From contig NZ_LWBS01000231.1 in NCBI RefSeq assembly GCF_001652265.1, positions 1 through 64,000 of the forward strand: a stretch of DNA of 64,000 nucleotides, written 5' to 3'. The first letter of the stretch is position 1. Every line of letters starts with the position of its first letter. The position numbers and the translations under genes were made by a program. The notes below the pieces were generated by a model, which was not told the DNA's origin, searched no databases, and was given only the letters and a program-made list of their open reading frames with translations. Shown one piece after another: positions 1 to 7,856 of this stretch. The stretch comes from Rhizobium leguminosarum (GTDB taxonomy: Bacteria > Pseudomonadota > Alphaproteobacteria > Rhizobiales > Rhizobiaceae).

Positions 1-1
1 C

Positions 2-1147
2 AAGTACGGCGTCAGCTCGGTCGATCTGGACGACCACGCTCGCGTCGTTGGAACTGTCGATATGGGTGCCTACGAATCGGGCTCCAGCCCGGTATCGGGA
101 ACACCAACGACGCCGACGCAACCGACAGAGCCGACCACGCAACCGACAACGCCGACCACATCGACGACGGTATACACCGGCACCGATGGTAACGACTACC
201 TGCCACACACCGGTCAGTCCAACGGCGGCAACGAAACCTACAAGGGTCTCGGCGGCAATGACGTGTTGAAGGGCGGCGCCGGCGCAGACCTGCTCGACGG
301 CGGTAGTGGCAACGACACGGCCAGCTATGACGGCTCCAGCGCGGTCAACGTCAACCTGGCGACTGGCGCAGCATCGGGCGGGCATGCCACCGGTGACAAG
401 TTCGTCAGCATCGAAAACTTGACTGGCTCCAGCTACGACGACGTGCTGACCGGCGGCAATGGCGGCAGCAACGTTCTCAATGGCGGGGCCGGCGCGGACA
501 AGCTTAGCGGCGGCGCCGGCGGGGACAAGCTTAGCGGCGGCGCCGGCGGGGACGTCATCAATGGTGGTGCCGACAACGACACGGCCGGCTATGCGGGCTC
601 CGGCGCCGTCAACGTCAACTTGGCGACTGGCGCCGCATCGGGCGGGCATGCCACCGGTGACAAGTTCGTCAGCATCGAAAACTTGACTGGCTCCAGCTAC
701 AACGACGTGCTGACCGGCAATAGCGGCAGCAACGTTCTCGATGGCGCGGCCGGCGCCGACCAGCTGAACGGCGGGCTCGGAAATGACAAGCTGATCGGCA
801 AGACCGGTGCTGACATTCTGACCGGCGGCGGCGGAGGCGATACCTTCGTCTTCGATGTGAAGCCCGACAATATCAGCGTCGATAAGATCCGGGATTTTTC
901 CTCCGCGGCGGGCGACAAGCTGATGCTCGATCATTCGATTTTCGCCGCGCTCAGCCTATCCGGATTTTCGGATGAGAATTTCGTTCTGGGAACGAAGGCG
1001 CTCGAGGCTGACGATAAGCTGATCTACGATCAGGCCAGCGGCCATCTATCCTATGACGCGGATGGAAGCGCAGCGGGCGCGGCGGTCCACGTCGCGGATC
1101 TCGATAATTCTGCAGCACTTCACTTCAATGATTTCCTGCTCGTCTGA
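2..1147 (+). CDS. RTX/hemolysin-type calcium-binding secreted protein, 3' part
   Basis: The frame is open to the left window edge, so this is the C-terminal 381 residues of a larger protein. The first visible residues (DDHARVVGTVDMGAYES) match the end of a right-handed beta-helix 'choice-of-anchor Q' domain. A Pro/Thr-rich linker follows, then glycine-rich nonapeptides of the GGxGxDxLx type (for example GGAGADLLDGGSGND), which bind calcium after secretion in RTX proteins. The last ~100 residues lack repeats and end in a hydrophobic FNDFLLV tail, as expected for an uncleaved type I secretion signal. Probable role: extracellular adhesin or matrix protein exported by a type I (ABC/MFP/TolC) system; no transporter genes are visible here. 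Family is confident, substrate unknown. Confidence 0.85.
   Translation, partial: KYGVSSVDLDDHARVVGTVDMGAYESGSSPVSGTPTTPTQPTEPTTQPTTPTTSTTVYTGTDGNDYLPHTGQSNGGNETYKGLGGNDVLKGGAGADLLDGGSGNDTASYDGSSAVNVNLATGAASGGHATGDKFVSIENLTGSSYDDVLTGGNGGSNVLNGGAGADKLSGGAGGDKLSGGAGGDVINGGADNDTAGYAGSGAVNVNLATGAASGGHATGDKFVSIENLTGSSYNDVLTGNSGSNVLDGAAGADQLNGGLGNDKLIGKTGADILTGGGGGDTFVFDVKPDNISVDKIRDFSSAAGDKLMLDHSIFAALSLSGFSDENFVLGTKALEADDKLIYDQASGHLSYDADGSAAGAAVHVADLDNSAALHFNDFLLV
341..717. repeat. Internal direct duplication inside the RTX gene (341-453 and 605-717)
   Basis: Two ~113-bp segments 264 bp (88 codons) apart are nearly identical in DNA, encoding the AVNVNLATGAASGGH...DKFVSIENLTGSSY block twice. Between them a 27-bp unit (ggcgccggcgggg-acaagcttagcggc type) is repeated in tandem around 486-560. 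The high nucleotide identity suggests recent in-frame duplication of RTX blocks. Confidence 0.85.
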
Positions 1148-1154
1148 CCCCGTC

Positions 1155-1181
1155 GGCCCGTCGCTTTTCAGGCGGCGGGCC
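1155..1181 (+). terminator. Hairpin after the RTX gene
   Basis: GGCCCGTCGC (1155-1164), loop TTTTCAG, GCGGCGGGCC (1172-1181): a 10-bp stem with one G-T pair, 7 nt after the RTX stop codon. There is no long T tract, so termination strength is uncertain. Confidence 0.55.
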
Positions 1182-1572
1182 TCCAGCGTCACGGGTAATC
1201 GCGTCTCCTCCTCTTGCCGGCGCTTAAATCCCGGCCACATTCTCCGTTGACGCCACTCGCGCAGGTCAGGAGAAGCCTTCGCCCTGGATCGCCTATATCG
1301 CCCATTTCATCGCCGCGGCATTTCCGTGACCAACGGCATCCCACATTTCCGCGACGGCCGTCTCTCTTCAAACCATGGACGACTTCTCAGTATCCTGAGG
1401 GCTGTCACCCATGTAGACGGTCCGTTCTGTTGATTATCCATCCAGGTCAGACCGTCATCGGGTCCCAATTTACCGATGCCGCAGCGCTTTGCTTCGACGG
1501 CAAACTGGTGCATCTCGAGGATCTATTCTGCAGGGTGCGCGCACGGGCACGCCCAGTGAGGCGTACCTTACT
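1182..1572. other. Intergenic stretch without supported gene
   Basis: No open frame here has a convincing ribosome binding site or recognisable product. The only structures seen between the RTX gene and nicO are the hairpins at its borders, including a perfect CCCGCCGG-aga-CCGGCGGG hairpin at 1615-1633. Confidence 0.6.
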
Positions 1573-1602
1573 AAAAAAGCCGCATCCCATCGAGGCGCGG
1601 CT
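1573..1602 (-). terminator. Rho-independent terminator downstream of nicO
   Basis: Read on the minus strand, AGCCGC and GCGGCT arms (1597-1602 and 1578-1583) with a 13-nt loop are followed by six T residues. It lies about 120 bp after the NicO stop codon and is oriented to end that transcript. Confidence 0.6.
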
Positions 1603-1722
1603 CTTTCCTGGATGCCCGCCGGAGACCGGCGGGCCGATGTTTCTGAAGGCTATTAGCCGCGGAACAGCGTGAGGATGTTCTGCAGCGATCAAGGTGTGGC
1701 GGCATAAGCCCACAACCAAAAA

Positions 1723-2442
1723 TCAGGCGAAAACGATCTCATGAAGAGCGACGGCCACGAGGATCGCGCCGGCCGCCGCCTCGATGGATTTCGAAACCAC
1801 CGCCAGTAGCCGTGGCCCTGTGCTCATCAGGCGGGCGAGCTGTTCGCGGAACATCACGGCGAGGAGTGCGATCGCCGAAAGCGTGGCGGAGACCCCGAGC
1901 ATCATAGATAGGGCAAAGAGCAGGCCGGTGATGATCACCTGATGGATCATCGCGAAGGTCATAACGAACAATGTCAGCGGACAGGGGATCAAGCCGGCCA
2001 TGAAGCCGACGGCAACACCTTCGCCGCTTGAATGGGTATGTGCGCGTCGAAACAGGGCGCTCCATACCATCCACAGACCGATGAGGCCGAGCAAGCCATG
2101 GCTGACGGCCTGAAGCACGGGAGCCGACCCTGCATCGACGAAGGAATGTGACACCAGCGGCAGGGCGAGAAGCGCGATGAGCACTGCCATCGTCACGTGC
2201 GTGAAGGAAAGCGCCAGCGATACAAGCAGCGCCCGGTGCGCCGTGGTGGCGGATCCCGTGAGGTAGGTGGCAAGAACGGACTTGCTGTGGCCGGGCGTCA
2301 TTGCATGTGCGGCGCCGAAAACGATGCCCATCGGCAGGAAGGCGAGGAACGACGCCCAGCCGCCGCCCGCAGCGAATTCCTTTATATGGCCGGCGAAGGC
2401 GAGGTAGATGTCCCGCTGGACGTCGACGATCTGCTGGAACAT
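1723..2442 (-). CDS. NicO/RcnA-family nickel/cobalt transporter
   Basis: Predicted 239-residue inner-membrane protein with about six hydrophobic segments. The conserved motif AHAMTPGHSK (residues 45-54), with paired histidines, is the NicO/RcnA signature; a His-rich AHTHSS loop lies mid-protein. Members export or import Ni2+/Co2+. I chose ATG 2442 because the protein matches the family from there and the ATG overlaps the stop of an upstream frame (TAATG), giving translational coupling. The long in-frame N-terminal extension upstream is antisense-like and not used. A divergent DUF1007 gene, a frequent neighbour of NicO proteins, begins 317 bp away. Metal specificity cannot be read from sequence. 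Confidence 0.85.
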   Translation of the reverse strand: MFQQIVDVQRDIYLAFAGHIKEFAAGGGWASFLAFLPMGIVFGAAHAMTPGHSKSVLATYLTGSATTAHRALLVSLALSFTHVTMAVLIALLALPLVSHSFVDAGSAPVLQAVSHGLLGLIGLWMVWSALFRRAHTHSSGEGVAVGFMAGLIPCPLTLFVMTFAMIHQVIITGLLFALSMMLGVSATLSAIALLAVMFREQLARLMSTGPRLLAVVSKSIEAAAGAILVAVALHEIVFA

Positions 2443-2702
2443 TACGCAAGCCCCGTCGTCGCTGCTGCAAGCACGATATAGTGTCCCACTTTGGCGATGG
2501 CCAACAGCAGGACGAATGTCGGCAAAGGTTCGCGCATGACGCCCGCCACGACGGTTATCGGATCGCCGACGATCGGCAGCCAGCTTGCCAGCAGCGACCA
2601 CTTCCCGAAGCGGCGATACCAGCCCTGCGCACGGTCGAGCGCTGCCGGGCCGATCGGAAACCATCGCCTTTCCCTGAAGCGTTCGATGCCGCGGCCGAGC
2701 AG
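2442..2702 (-). pseudogene. Relic of a YqaA/DedA-like (VTT domain) membrane protein
   Basis: The minus-strand frame that ends at TAA 2444-2442 reads LGRGIERFRERRWFPIGPA..., then SLLASWLPIVGDPITVVAGV and a hydrophobic end. This is the C-terminal half of the YqaA branch of VTT/SNARE-associated proteins. The N-terminal half is absent: immediately upstream the frame reads SRRRRL after an in-frame TGA at about 2717-2719. No start codon with a ribosome site is present. Its stop codon overlaps the nicO start, so it may survive only as a leader. Confidence 0.7.
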
Positions 2703-2758
2703 CCGTCGGCGGCGACTTCAACTTAAATCGGACGCAATCATCACGACATTCGCGTCGT

Positions 2759-3424
2759 ATGACATCGTTCCGCCAGCTGGTCTCCATCAATCTTTGCGTC
2801 CTCGCCGGGCTAGCCGTCGCCGGTGCTCCGACAGGCGCGGAGGCCCACCCTCATATCTTCGTCGACGCGATGTTCGAGGCGGTCGCGGGCGGGGACGGTA
2901 GCCTGGTGGAACTGCGAGACAACTGGCGCTTCGACGAAGTCTTTTCGTCATCGGTGCTTCTCGACTACGATAAGAACCGCAACAACACTCTCGACCCTGC
3001 GGAGATAGCGGCGGTCGCGAAGACGGTGCGGGAATCGCTTGGCCAGTACAACTACTACACAAACGTGACGATCAACGGCAAGGCGGTGGCGGTGGCTAAG
3101 CCAGATGTCCTGCAGGGCACCTATGAGAACGGCTCCCTCACGCTATCGTTCAGTCAGAAGCCGGTGCAGAAGACGCCGTTGAAAGGGTTGATCGTATTCC
3201 GGGTCTTCGACCCGACGCTCTACACGGCCCTGGACTTTGCCGACGACACGGCCATGAAGACGTCAGGCGACAGTTTCGGCCGATGCACGCGAAAGGTGGT
3301 CAGGCCCGGTTCTAAGGAGATCCTCGCGGAAAACCAGGCGATGCTGACCACTATGTTCTTCAACGACCCTACGGGGACCGACTATTCGCAGATCGTTGCC
3401 ACCCGGCTCGAGGTTCGTTGTTAA
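2759..3424 (+). CDS. DUF1007 family periplasmic protein
   Basis: 221 residues with a Sec signal peptide (hydrophobic core about residues 8-23, cleavage near AEA-HPH). The mature protein starts HPHIFVDA, the DUF1007 hallmark. Residues 71-82 (DKNRNNTLDPAE) form an EF-hand-like 12-residue loop. DUF1007 proteins are commonly encoded beside NicO-type nickel/cobalt transporters and are thought to be their periplasmic partner. Here the gene is divergent from nicO and shares its control region, supporting a joint metal-homeostasis role. Ligand and direction of transport are inference. Confidence 0.8.
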   Translation: MTSFRQLVSINLCVLAGLAVAGAPTGAEAHPHIFVDAMFEAVAGGDGSLVELRDNWRFDEVFSSSVLLDYDKNRNNTLDPAEIAAVAKTVRESLGQYNYYTNVTINGKAVAVAKPDVLQGTYENGSLTLSFSQKPVQKTPLKGLIVFRVFDPTLYTALDFADDTAMKTSGDSFGRCTRKVVRPGSKEILAENQAMLTTMFFNDPTGTDYSQIVATRLEVRC

Positions 3425-3478
3425 GCATTCTTCAATCGTGATGGCGGACCTTCGCAGATCTGATTCGGGAGGATATAC

Positions 3479-4480
3479 GTGAATCCCCAGCTCAAACTTC
3501 TCAAATTCTTCGGACTGCTCGCAGCCGTCGCCTGTTTATCGGCGACCTCCGATTCCTTGGCGTCAGAAGGGGCGTCCCGGCTTCCGGATTGGCTGAACGC
3601 GCATGTCGGTGCCGGAACCGGCGAGATCGCACCAAAGGTGCTGGAAAGGGCGCGTGCACTCTACCTGGAGCAGGTTTCGCAAGGCAAGGTCCGGAGCGCC
3701 TGCTACTTTGCCATGGACGCAACACGTCCGAACGATCTGACCGATGGGGCGTCGGGAGGCCGGTTCTATATCATCTGCGAGGCAGAGCGGTCCTTTCGGG
3801 TGATTTCCTCGGGTCATGGCGGTGGCCGCAACCTGCAGGGAGTCGCCAACTTCACCAACGGACGGCAGTGCGCCAAGAACTTCGGCAACGCCCTCAATTC
3901 CAATCTGACCGCAGGAGGAGCCTACCTCACGAGCGAGATCAAGACCTCCTTCAAGGGCTACTACAGCGTTTCCCCAAAGCAGGACGCATTGCTGACCAGA
4001 TCGTTCGTGCAGTTCGACGGCATTGGCGAGACCGGCAACGCCAGGGAGCGCGCGATAGGCGGACATGCCTCCGCACTTGTCTCAGGCATCTGCATGTTGA
4101 AGAAACCGGACAGTCCATACGCCAACAGCGACGGATTTGTTCCTCGTGGGAAGCTTGTCACCTACGCGGGCGGCCGCAGCGACGGCTGTACCAGTTGGTC
4201 GCCGTCGGAGACGCCTCAGATGCTGTCGATGGTGAAGGACAATCCGACGACCCTCTACATCTATCCTGAGTCAAAAGACATCGCCGCGGTCTCCAAGGCC
4301 GTGGCGGCGGGCCAGTCGCCCACGCGTCTCGGCCTGTACTGGAACGCCTCTTGTCTGCAGGAGATCGGCGTCCCAAGATTCTGGCCGAAGGAGACGCTGG
4401 AGCCGATCATCACCAAGTTCGTCCAGGATCATCCCGCACCGCCGCCGCGTCCGGTTCCGATCTGTGAACGGTCACCTTGA
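3479..4480 (+). CDS. Secreted L,D-transpeptidase-like (YkuD_2 type) protein
   Basis: 333 residues starting at GTG 3479, preceded by GGGAGGA at 3467-3472. A signal peptide spans about residues 1-29. The catalytic-type region has GGHASAL (His196) and GRSDGCTSWS (Cys237), the H...SxGC arrangement of the YkuD_2 murein L,D-transpeptidase catalytic family. A proline-rich tail (APPPRPVP) ends the protein. Expected location is periplasm, acting on peptidoglycan crosslinks or lipoprotein attachment. It stands alone; the DUF1007 gene ends 54 bp upstream and could be co-transcribed. Activity is inferred from the motif only. Confidence 0.65.
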   Translation: MNPQLKLLKFFGLLAAVACLSATSDSLASEGASRLPDWLNAHVGAGTGEIAPKVLERARALYLEQVSQGKVRSACYFAMDATRPNDLTDGASGGRFYIICEAERSFRVISSGHGGGRNLQGVANFTNGRQCAKNFGNALNSNLTAGGAYLTSEIKTSFKGYYSVSPKQDALLTRSFVQFDGIGETGNARERAIGGHASALVSGICMLKKPDSPYANSDGFVPRGKLVTYAGGRSDGCTSWSPSETPQMLSMVKDNPTTLYIYPESKDIAAVSKAVAAGQSPTRLGLYWNASCLQEIGVPRFWPKETLEPIITKFVQDHPAPPPRPVPICERSP

Positions 4481-4798
4481 GTATATGCGGGGCCCAACCG
4501 AAGGACGTTAAGATCCGTCTTCTAACGGGATTTTGACCTGCTGGTCGGACACCGGCGTTGCGACTCAGCGGATTAATACTTTGAGGTCAGGGCGGCCGCG
4601 TCCGATCGGGCGACGCTGCGACCGGCGCGTTCCAGGTTGCGGCGGGCGCTGACTTCGTCGCGCAGTCTTCGCCTACGACCATCTCGGCGCCCTCGCCTCC
4701 CCCGCTGGGTCAATCCCTGAACGCCGGACGACCACGCGTGAACGCTAACCCGAAAACGTGATGAAGGCGGCCGGTTTGCGAAGCCGCCTCCTGTTTGA
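4481..4798. other. Intergenic stretch, nothing recognised
   Basis: No gene, strong hairpin or repeat was identified between the convergent transpeptidase-like and GlsB-like genes. Confidence 0.5.
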
Positions 4799-5056
4799 TC
4801 AGACCGTCCGCCTGACCATTCTCGCAACAGCGATGAGGATGCAGGCTCCGATGAAGCCCGCGATCAGATAACCCAGCCATCCGCCAAGGGCGACGCCGAA
4901 GAGCGACAGGATAAAGTTGGCGACGATGGCGCCGACAATACCGAGAAGGATGTTCATCAGCACGCCCATATTGCTCTTCATCAGCAATTCGGCGAGCCAG
5001 CCGGCAATGCCGCCGATGACGATTGCGGCGATCCAACCGATACCTGCATTTTCCAT
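4799..5056 (-). CDS. GlsB/YeaQ/YmgE family stress membrane protein
   Basis: 85 residues, nearly all hydrophobic, with three predicted membrane segments and glycine-rich GGIAGWLAE and LLGIVGAIVAN motifs typical of the transglycosylase-associated / GlsB family. These small inner-membrane proteins are induced in general or envelope stress; molecular function is unknown. The start has a purine-rich AACGGGGAATT just upstream. No partner gene is adjacent. Confidence 0.85.
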   Translation of the reverse strand: MENAGIGWIAAIVIGGIAGWLAELLMKSNMGVLMNILLGIVGAIVANFILSLFGVALGGWLGYLIAGFIGACILIAVARMVRRTV

Positions 5057-5214
5057 AGCAATTCCCCGTTGTGAATTATGAGCGGCCGGCGCGGGCTAGC
5101 ACGTCTCGCAGATCGAGCTAAACCGATCGCCAAGACTATAACCTTCCGTGGCGCCAGTTGGTTCCATAAGCCCCCGCCCCAGCAGGTCGCGTGCCCCTCT
5201 TGAGTTGGTTGAGG

Positions 5215-5433
5215 TCACCTGTCGGCCGCGGGCCAGTCGTTCGCCGGCTCCTCTATCACCGCAGCGTCGTCGTCCGCAGGGTCGGGATCGCGCTCGAGGG
5301 CTACGCGCAGATTGCCGATCTCCTTGATGATCGTATCGAAGACGTCCTGCTGCCTGGCCCCGGCCACAACGCAGTCGTCGACGAGATGCTCCAGCTTCGC
5401 GCGAAGCCCAATCTTCCAATCATTTTTGCTCAT
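5215..5433 (-). CDS. Small conserved acidic protein, paralog of the C-terminal half of 50099-50512
   Basis: 72 residues from ATG 5433, preceded by a strong GAGGAGGAAAAGG site. The core RAKLEHLVDDCVVAGARQQD, followed by VFDTIIKEIGNLRVALERDP and DPADDD, aligns with LEDFVHTFVVNGAKQEDVFD, IIAEIGSLRTAYDRDP and DPADRP in the protein at 50099. The first half is probably helical and the end acidic. I do not recognise a named family; it appears to be a rhizobial small protein with two copies in this window. Confidence 0.65.
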   Translation of the reverse strand: MSKNDWKIGLRAKLEHLVDDCVVAGARQQDVFDTIIKEIGNLRVALERDPDPADDDAAVIEEPANDWPAADR

Positions 5434-5816
5434 GACCTTTTCCTCCTCTGATCGATCCACACGGTGCATCGTCGCTCGCGTGTTCCACCGCCTTTGATGG
5501 GCGGGCGGCGGTTTCCGCGCTCAGGAGACAGTGATCGATGTGTGGCCCTGATTGACGGTTCGATCCTCGCGAATCCTGTTGTCCGAGATGAGATCGCGGC
5601 GAACGGGTAAGGTGCTCGCCTGGCATTTCGTTGCCCGCACCGAGAAATCGGAAAAACCGGTGCGTTCACCATCTCCGTCACGTCCGATTGGCACGCCGCG
5701 ACCTCCGCGGATTAACCGATAGCTGCAGCGACGGTTCCGCCAGGCCTGGACTCTTTTGCCGGCATCGCAAACCGTCCATTCGGCGACGTTGCAAAGCCCG
5801 GAAAACAAGTGTCGCT
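5434..5816. other. Intergenic stretch, nothing recognised
   Basis: No supported gene. A GGAAC-like box on the minus strand about 75 bp upstream of the small gene at 5433 could be a promoter remnant but lacks a good -10 partner. Confidence 0.4.
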
Positions 5817-6428
5817 TTAATCGGGAATTTCGCCTTCCCGAACCCTTAGAATACGGTCGATAAGACCCCATTCCAATGCTTCTTCCGCCGTCATGAAGCG
5901 GTCGCGATCCATCCCGCGCTCAAAGTCTTCATAGGAGCGTCCGCAATGCTCCGCGTAGAGCCGCGTCATGCGCTGCTTGGTCTTCAGAATTTCTTCGGCA
6001 TGAATCAGCATGTCGGAAGCCTGCCCTTGGAAGCCACCTGATGGCTGGTGAATGAGGATACTTGCATTGGGCAAAGCAGCTCTTCCGCCGGCCTCGCCTG
6101 CCATCAGCAGGAACGATCCCATAGAACGGGCTGTGCCCATGCAAAGCGTATGAACTGGCGCGCGGATAAAGCGCATGGTGTCGTACATGGCGAGGCCGCT
6201 GGTCACGGCGCCGCCCGGAGAATTGATGTAAAGATTGATCGGCTTGTTTGGATTCTCGGCCTCAAGGAACAGTAGCTGCGCGCAGACCAGAGCGGAAACG
6301 GTATCGTTGACCTCGCCGTTGAGGAAGATGATGCGTTCGCGCAGAAGGCGGGAGTAAATGTCAAAAGACCGCTCCCCTCTGCTGGATTGTTCTATGACCA
6401 TAGGGACGAGTTGCATCGCTTCGCGCAT
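5817..6428 (-). CDS. clpP: ATP-dependent Clp protease proteolytic subunit (paralog)
   Basis: 203 residues covering the whole ClpP fold. The catalytic triad is visible: Ser102 in ARSMGS, His127 in [13 protein letters not shown], Asp176 in DRDRF, with the 25 and 49 residue spacings of E. coli ClpP. Normal ClpP has GQAASMG around the serine; here it is GTARSMG, a divergence seen in secondary rhizobial ClpPs. No clpX or clpA is adjacent, so this is probably an extra ClpP isoform that pairs with an ATPase encoded elsewhere. Confidence 0.9.
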   Translation of the reverse strand: MREAMQLVPMVIEQSSRGERSFDIYSRLLRERIIFLNGEVNDTVSALVCAQLLFLEAENPNKPINLYINSPGGAVTSGLAMYDTMRFIRAPVHTLCMGTARSMGSFLLMAGEAGGRAALPNASILIHQPSGGFQGQASDMLIHAEEILKTKQRMTRLYAEHCGRSYEDFERGMDRDRFMTAEEALEWGLIDRILRVREGEIPD

Positions 6429-6474
6429 CGGCGAACTCCAATCTTCCAGAATTCAAAGGGGAGAGCTTGCCGCG

Positions 6475-6834
6475 TCAGGCGGCGAGCATGAGGGGCGGAC
6501 TGTTGCTGTTCGCGGGCGTTTCCGCCGTCCGGTCAAGCCTCGCGTCGGTTAGCTCGTGGATAATGCGCAGGCGGGTGCCGCCGGTCGCGTTCGGGACGAT
6601 CGTGAACGTCACCGTGCTTTCAAGGAAAGGTGGCGCGTCGTCGCGCAGGCTATAACGGACTTCCTCGCCAGGTGTGATCGTGGCCGGGGCGGGATCGGCC
6701 AAAGCGTTTTTCGGCAACCAGTTTTCCCGAAATTCCGGAATGCTGATTGCACGCCAGACCTTTTGCGGCGGTTCATCCAGATCGAATTCCAGTTCGATGC
6801 CGTCTTTCTGCTCCTTGGCCTTTCCATCGTTCAT
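6475..6834 (-). CDS. SRPBCC/AHSA1-domain protein
   Basis: 119 residues; ELEFDLDEPPQKVWRAISIPEFRENWLP is the start of an activator-of-Hsp90 / START-like (AHSA1) fold and TVTFTIVPNATGGTRLRIIHE its last strands. The start ATG 6834 overlaps the stop of the preceding arsR-type gene (ATGA), so the two are one operon. ArsR-SRPBCC pairs of this kind are widespread in alphaproteobacteria; the SRPBCC partner binds hydrophobic ligands, identity unknown. Confidence 0.8.
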   Translation of the reverse strand: MNDGKAKEQKDGIELEFDLDEPPQKVWRAISIPEFRENWLPKNALADPAPATITPGEEVRYSLRDDAPPFLESTVTFTIVPNATGGTRLRIIHELTDARLDRTAETPANSNSPPLMLAA

Positions 6835-7145
6835 TGGTCCATATCCTTCAGCAAGACCCTGAGAGCTTCGATGCGGGCAGGCCAGTAGGCGCGATATTTC
6901 GCCAACCATTGTGCGATGAGAGCCAGCCCCTCCGGATCGACTTCGTAATGCACGAAACGCCCCTGCCGTTCTTCCCTGACGAGCTTTGCGCTCCGCAAAA
7001 CCGAGAGGTGTTGCGACATTGCCGGCTGGCTGATCTCCATGCCCTCACGCAGGGCACTGGCATTCATGCCGCCTGCCGCCAGCTTCTCGAAGATCGCGCG
7101 GCGGGTCGGGTCAGCCAAGGCTCGGAAAATATCATTCTCGATCAT
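6831..7145 (-). CDS. ArsR-family transcriptional regulator
   Basis: 104 residues with a winged helix: ALADPTRRAIFEKLA, then ISQPAMSQHLSVLRSAKLVREE as recognition helix and GRFVHYEVD wing. No metal-binding CxC motif is present, so this is not a classical arsenite sensor but the YgaV/SdpR-like group that pairs with SRPBCC proteins. ATG 7145 is preferred over GTG 7151. It probably represses its own operon via the palindrome just upstream. Confidence 0.85.
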   Translation of the reverse strand: MIENDIFRALADPTRRAIFEKLAAGGMNASALREGMEISQPAMSQHLSVLRSAKLVREERQGRFVHYEVDPEGLALIAQWLAKYRAYWPARIEALRVLLKDMDQ

Positions 7146-7152
7146 GCACACA

Positions 7153-7170
7153 CATAAGCACGCACTTATG
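7153..7170. promoter_or_regulatory. Palindromic operator candidate upstream of the ArsR gene
   Basis: CATAAG-CACGCA-CTTATG, perfect 6-bp arms, 7 bp before the ArsR start codon. ArsR-family repressors usually bind such short inverted repeats overlapping their own promoter. Confidence 0.55.
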
Positions 7171-7364
7171 CGATTCGCAAGTCTATTTCGCGATGGCTTT
7201 GGTGTTGTCGGAATAGTTCAGCGCTGGCGGTTTTGCTACGAAAGCCCTTATTGAAGATTTCGCAATCCGGCAGCGGTCTTTCCCAGCTATGCTCAGCGAG
7301 AAAAACAGTGGCGTTCGGTCCGAACTACGGCAATTGTTCGCGACGGTGAACTGGAGGTTATCCG

Positions 7365-7799
7365 ATGCACGCTAAAGACTTGGTCGGTATCTGGATCATC
7401 GAGTCTTTTCACATGGAGGACTGCGCAACGGGCAGGCGAACGCAGCCTTGGGGCGAGCGCCCGTCCGGAGCGGTAACGTTTAATCCCGAAGGCCGCATGT
7501 TCGCCCTGATCACGCCTGATGGTCGGTCAGACCCAAAGACCGAAGCCGATGAGGCGGTGGCTTTCCGTTCGATGCTGGCTTACTCGGGCCAATATAGGGT
7601 GGAGCCGCCCAACCGCCTCGTTACAACCGTCGATATCGCTTGGTTTGAGCCTTGGGTCGGAAGCGAGCAAGTCAGATACTGCAACTTATCTGGCGACAGC
7701 CTGACGCTCACAAGTGCCCCTCTGAATATGCCTCAACAAAATGCTTTGATGTTCGCTGTGGTGACGTGGAGGCGTGAAGTGGCATCGCAATGCGACTGA
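7365..7799 (+). CDS. Lipocalin-like domain protein
   Basis: 144 residues, start supported by CTGGAGG nine bases upstream. Begins with LVGIWIIESF and contains AVTFNPEGRMFALITPDGR and YSGQYRVEP, the pattern of the lipocalin-like (Lipocalin_5) domain family. No signal peptide is visible, so cytoplasmic. Substrate unknown; it stands alone between the ArsR operon and the convergent cyclase gene. Confidence 0.75.
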   Translation: MHAKDLVGIWIIESFHMEDCATGRRTQPWGERPSGAVTFNPEGRMFALITPDGRSDPKTEADEAVAFRSMLAYSGQYRVEPPNRLVTTVDIAWFEPWVGSEQVRYCNLSGDSLTLTSAPLNMPQQNALMFAVVTWRREVASQCD

Positions 7800-7856
7800 A
7801 TTTCACGCCGTCGAAAAACGCGTACCGAGAATATCTCAAACCGAGTCTCTTCCCAT

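Noticed and set aside
486-560. Tandem 27-bp units as a CRISPR-like array
   Set aside because: They encode RTX nonapeptides in frame and have no spacers.
1214-1672. 152-codon plus-strand frame
   Set aside because: No ribosome site, proline/arginine-rich noise and crosses the terminator-like hairpin.
2443-2790. In-frame N-terminal extension of the NicO protein
   Set aside because: Arginine-rich and unlike any transporter N-terminus; the true coding frame there is the YqaA relic, and ATG 2442 gives the family-length protein.
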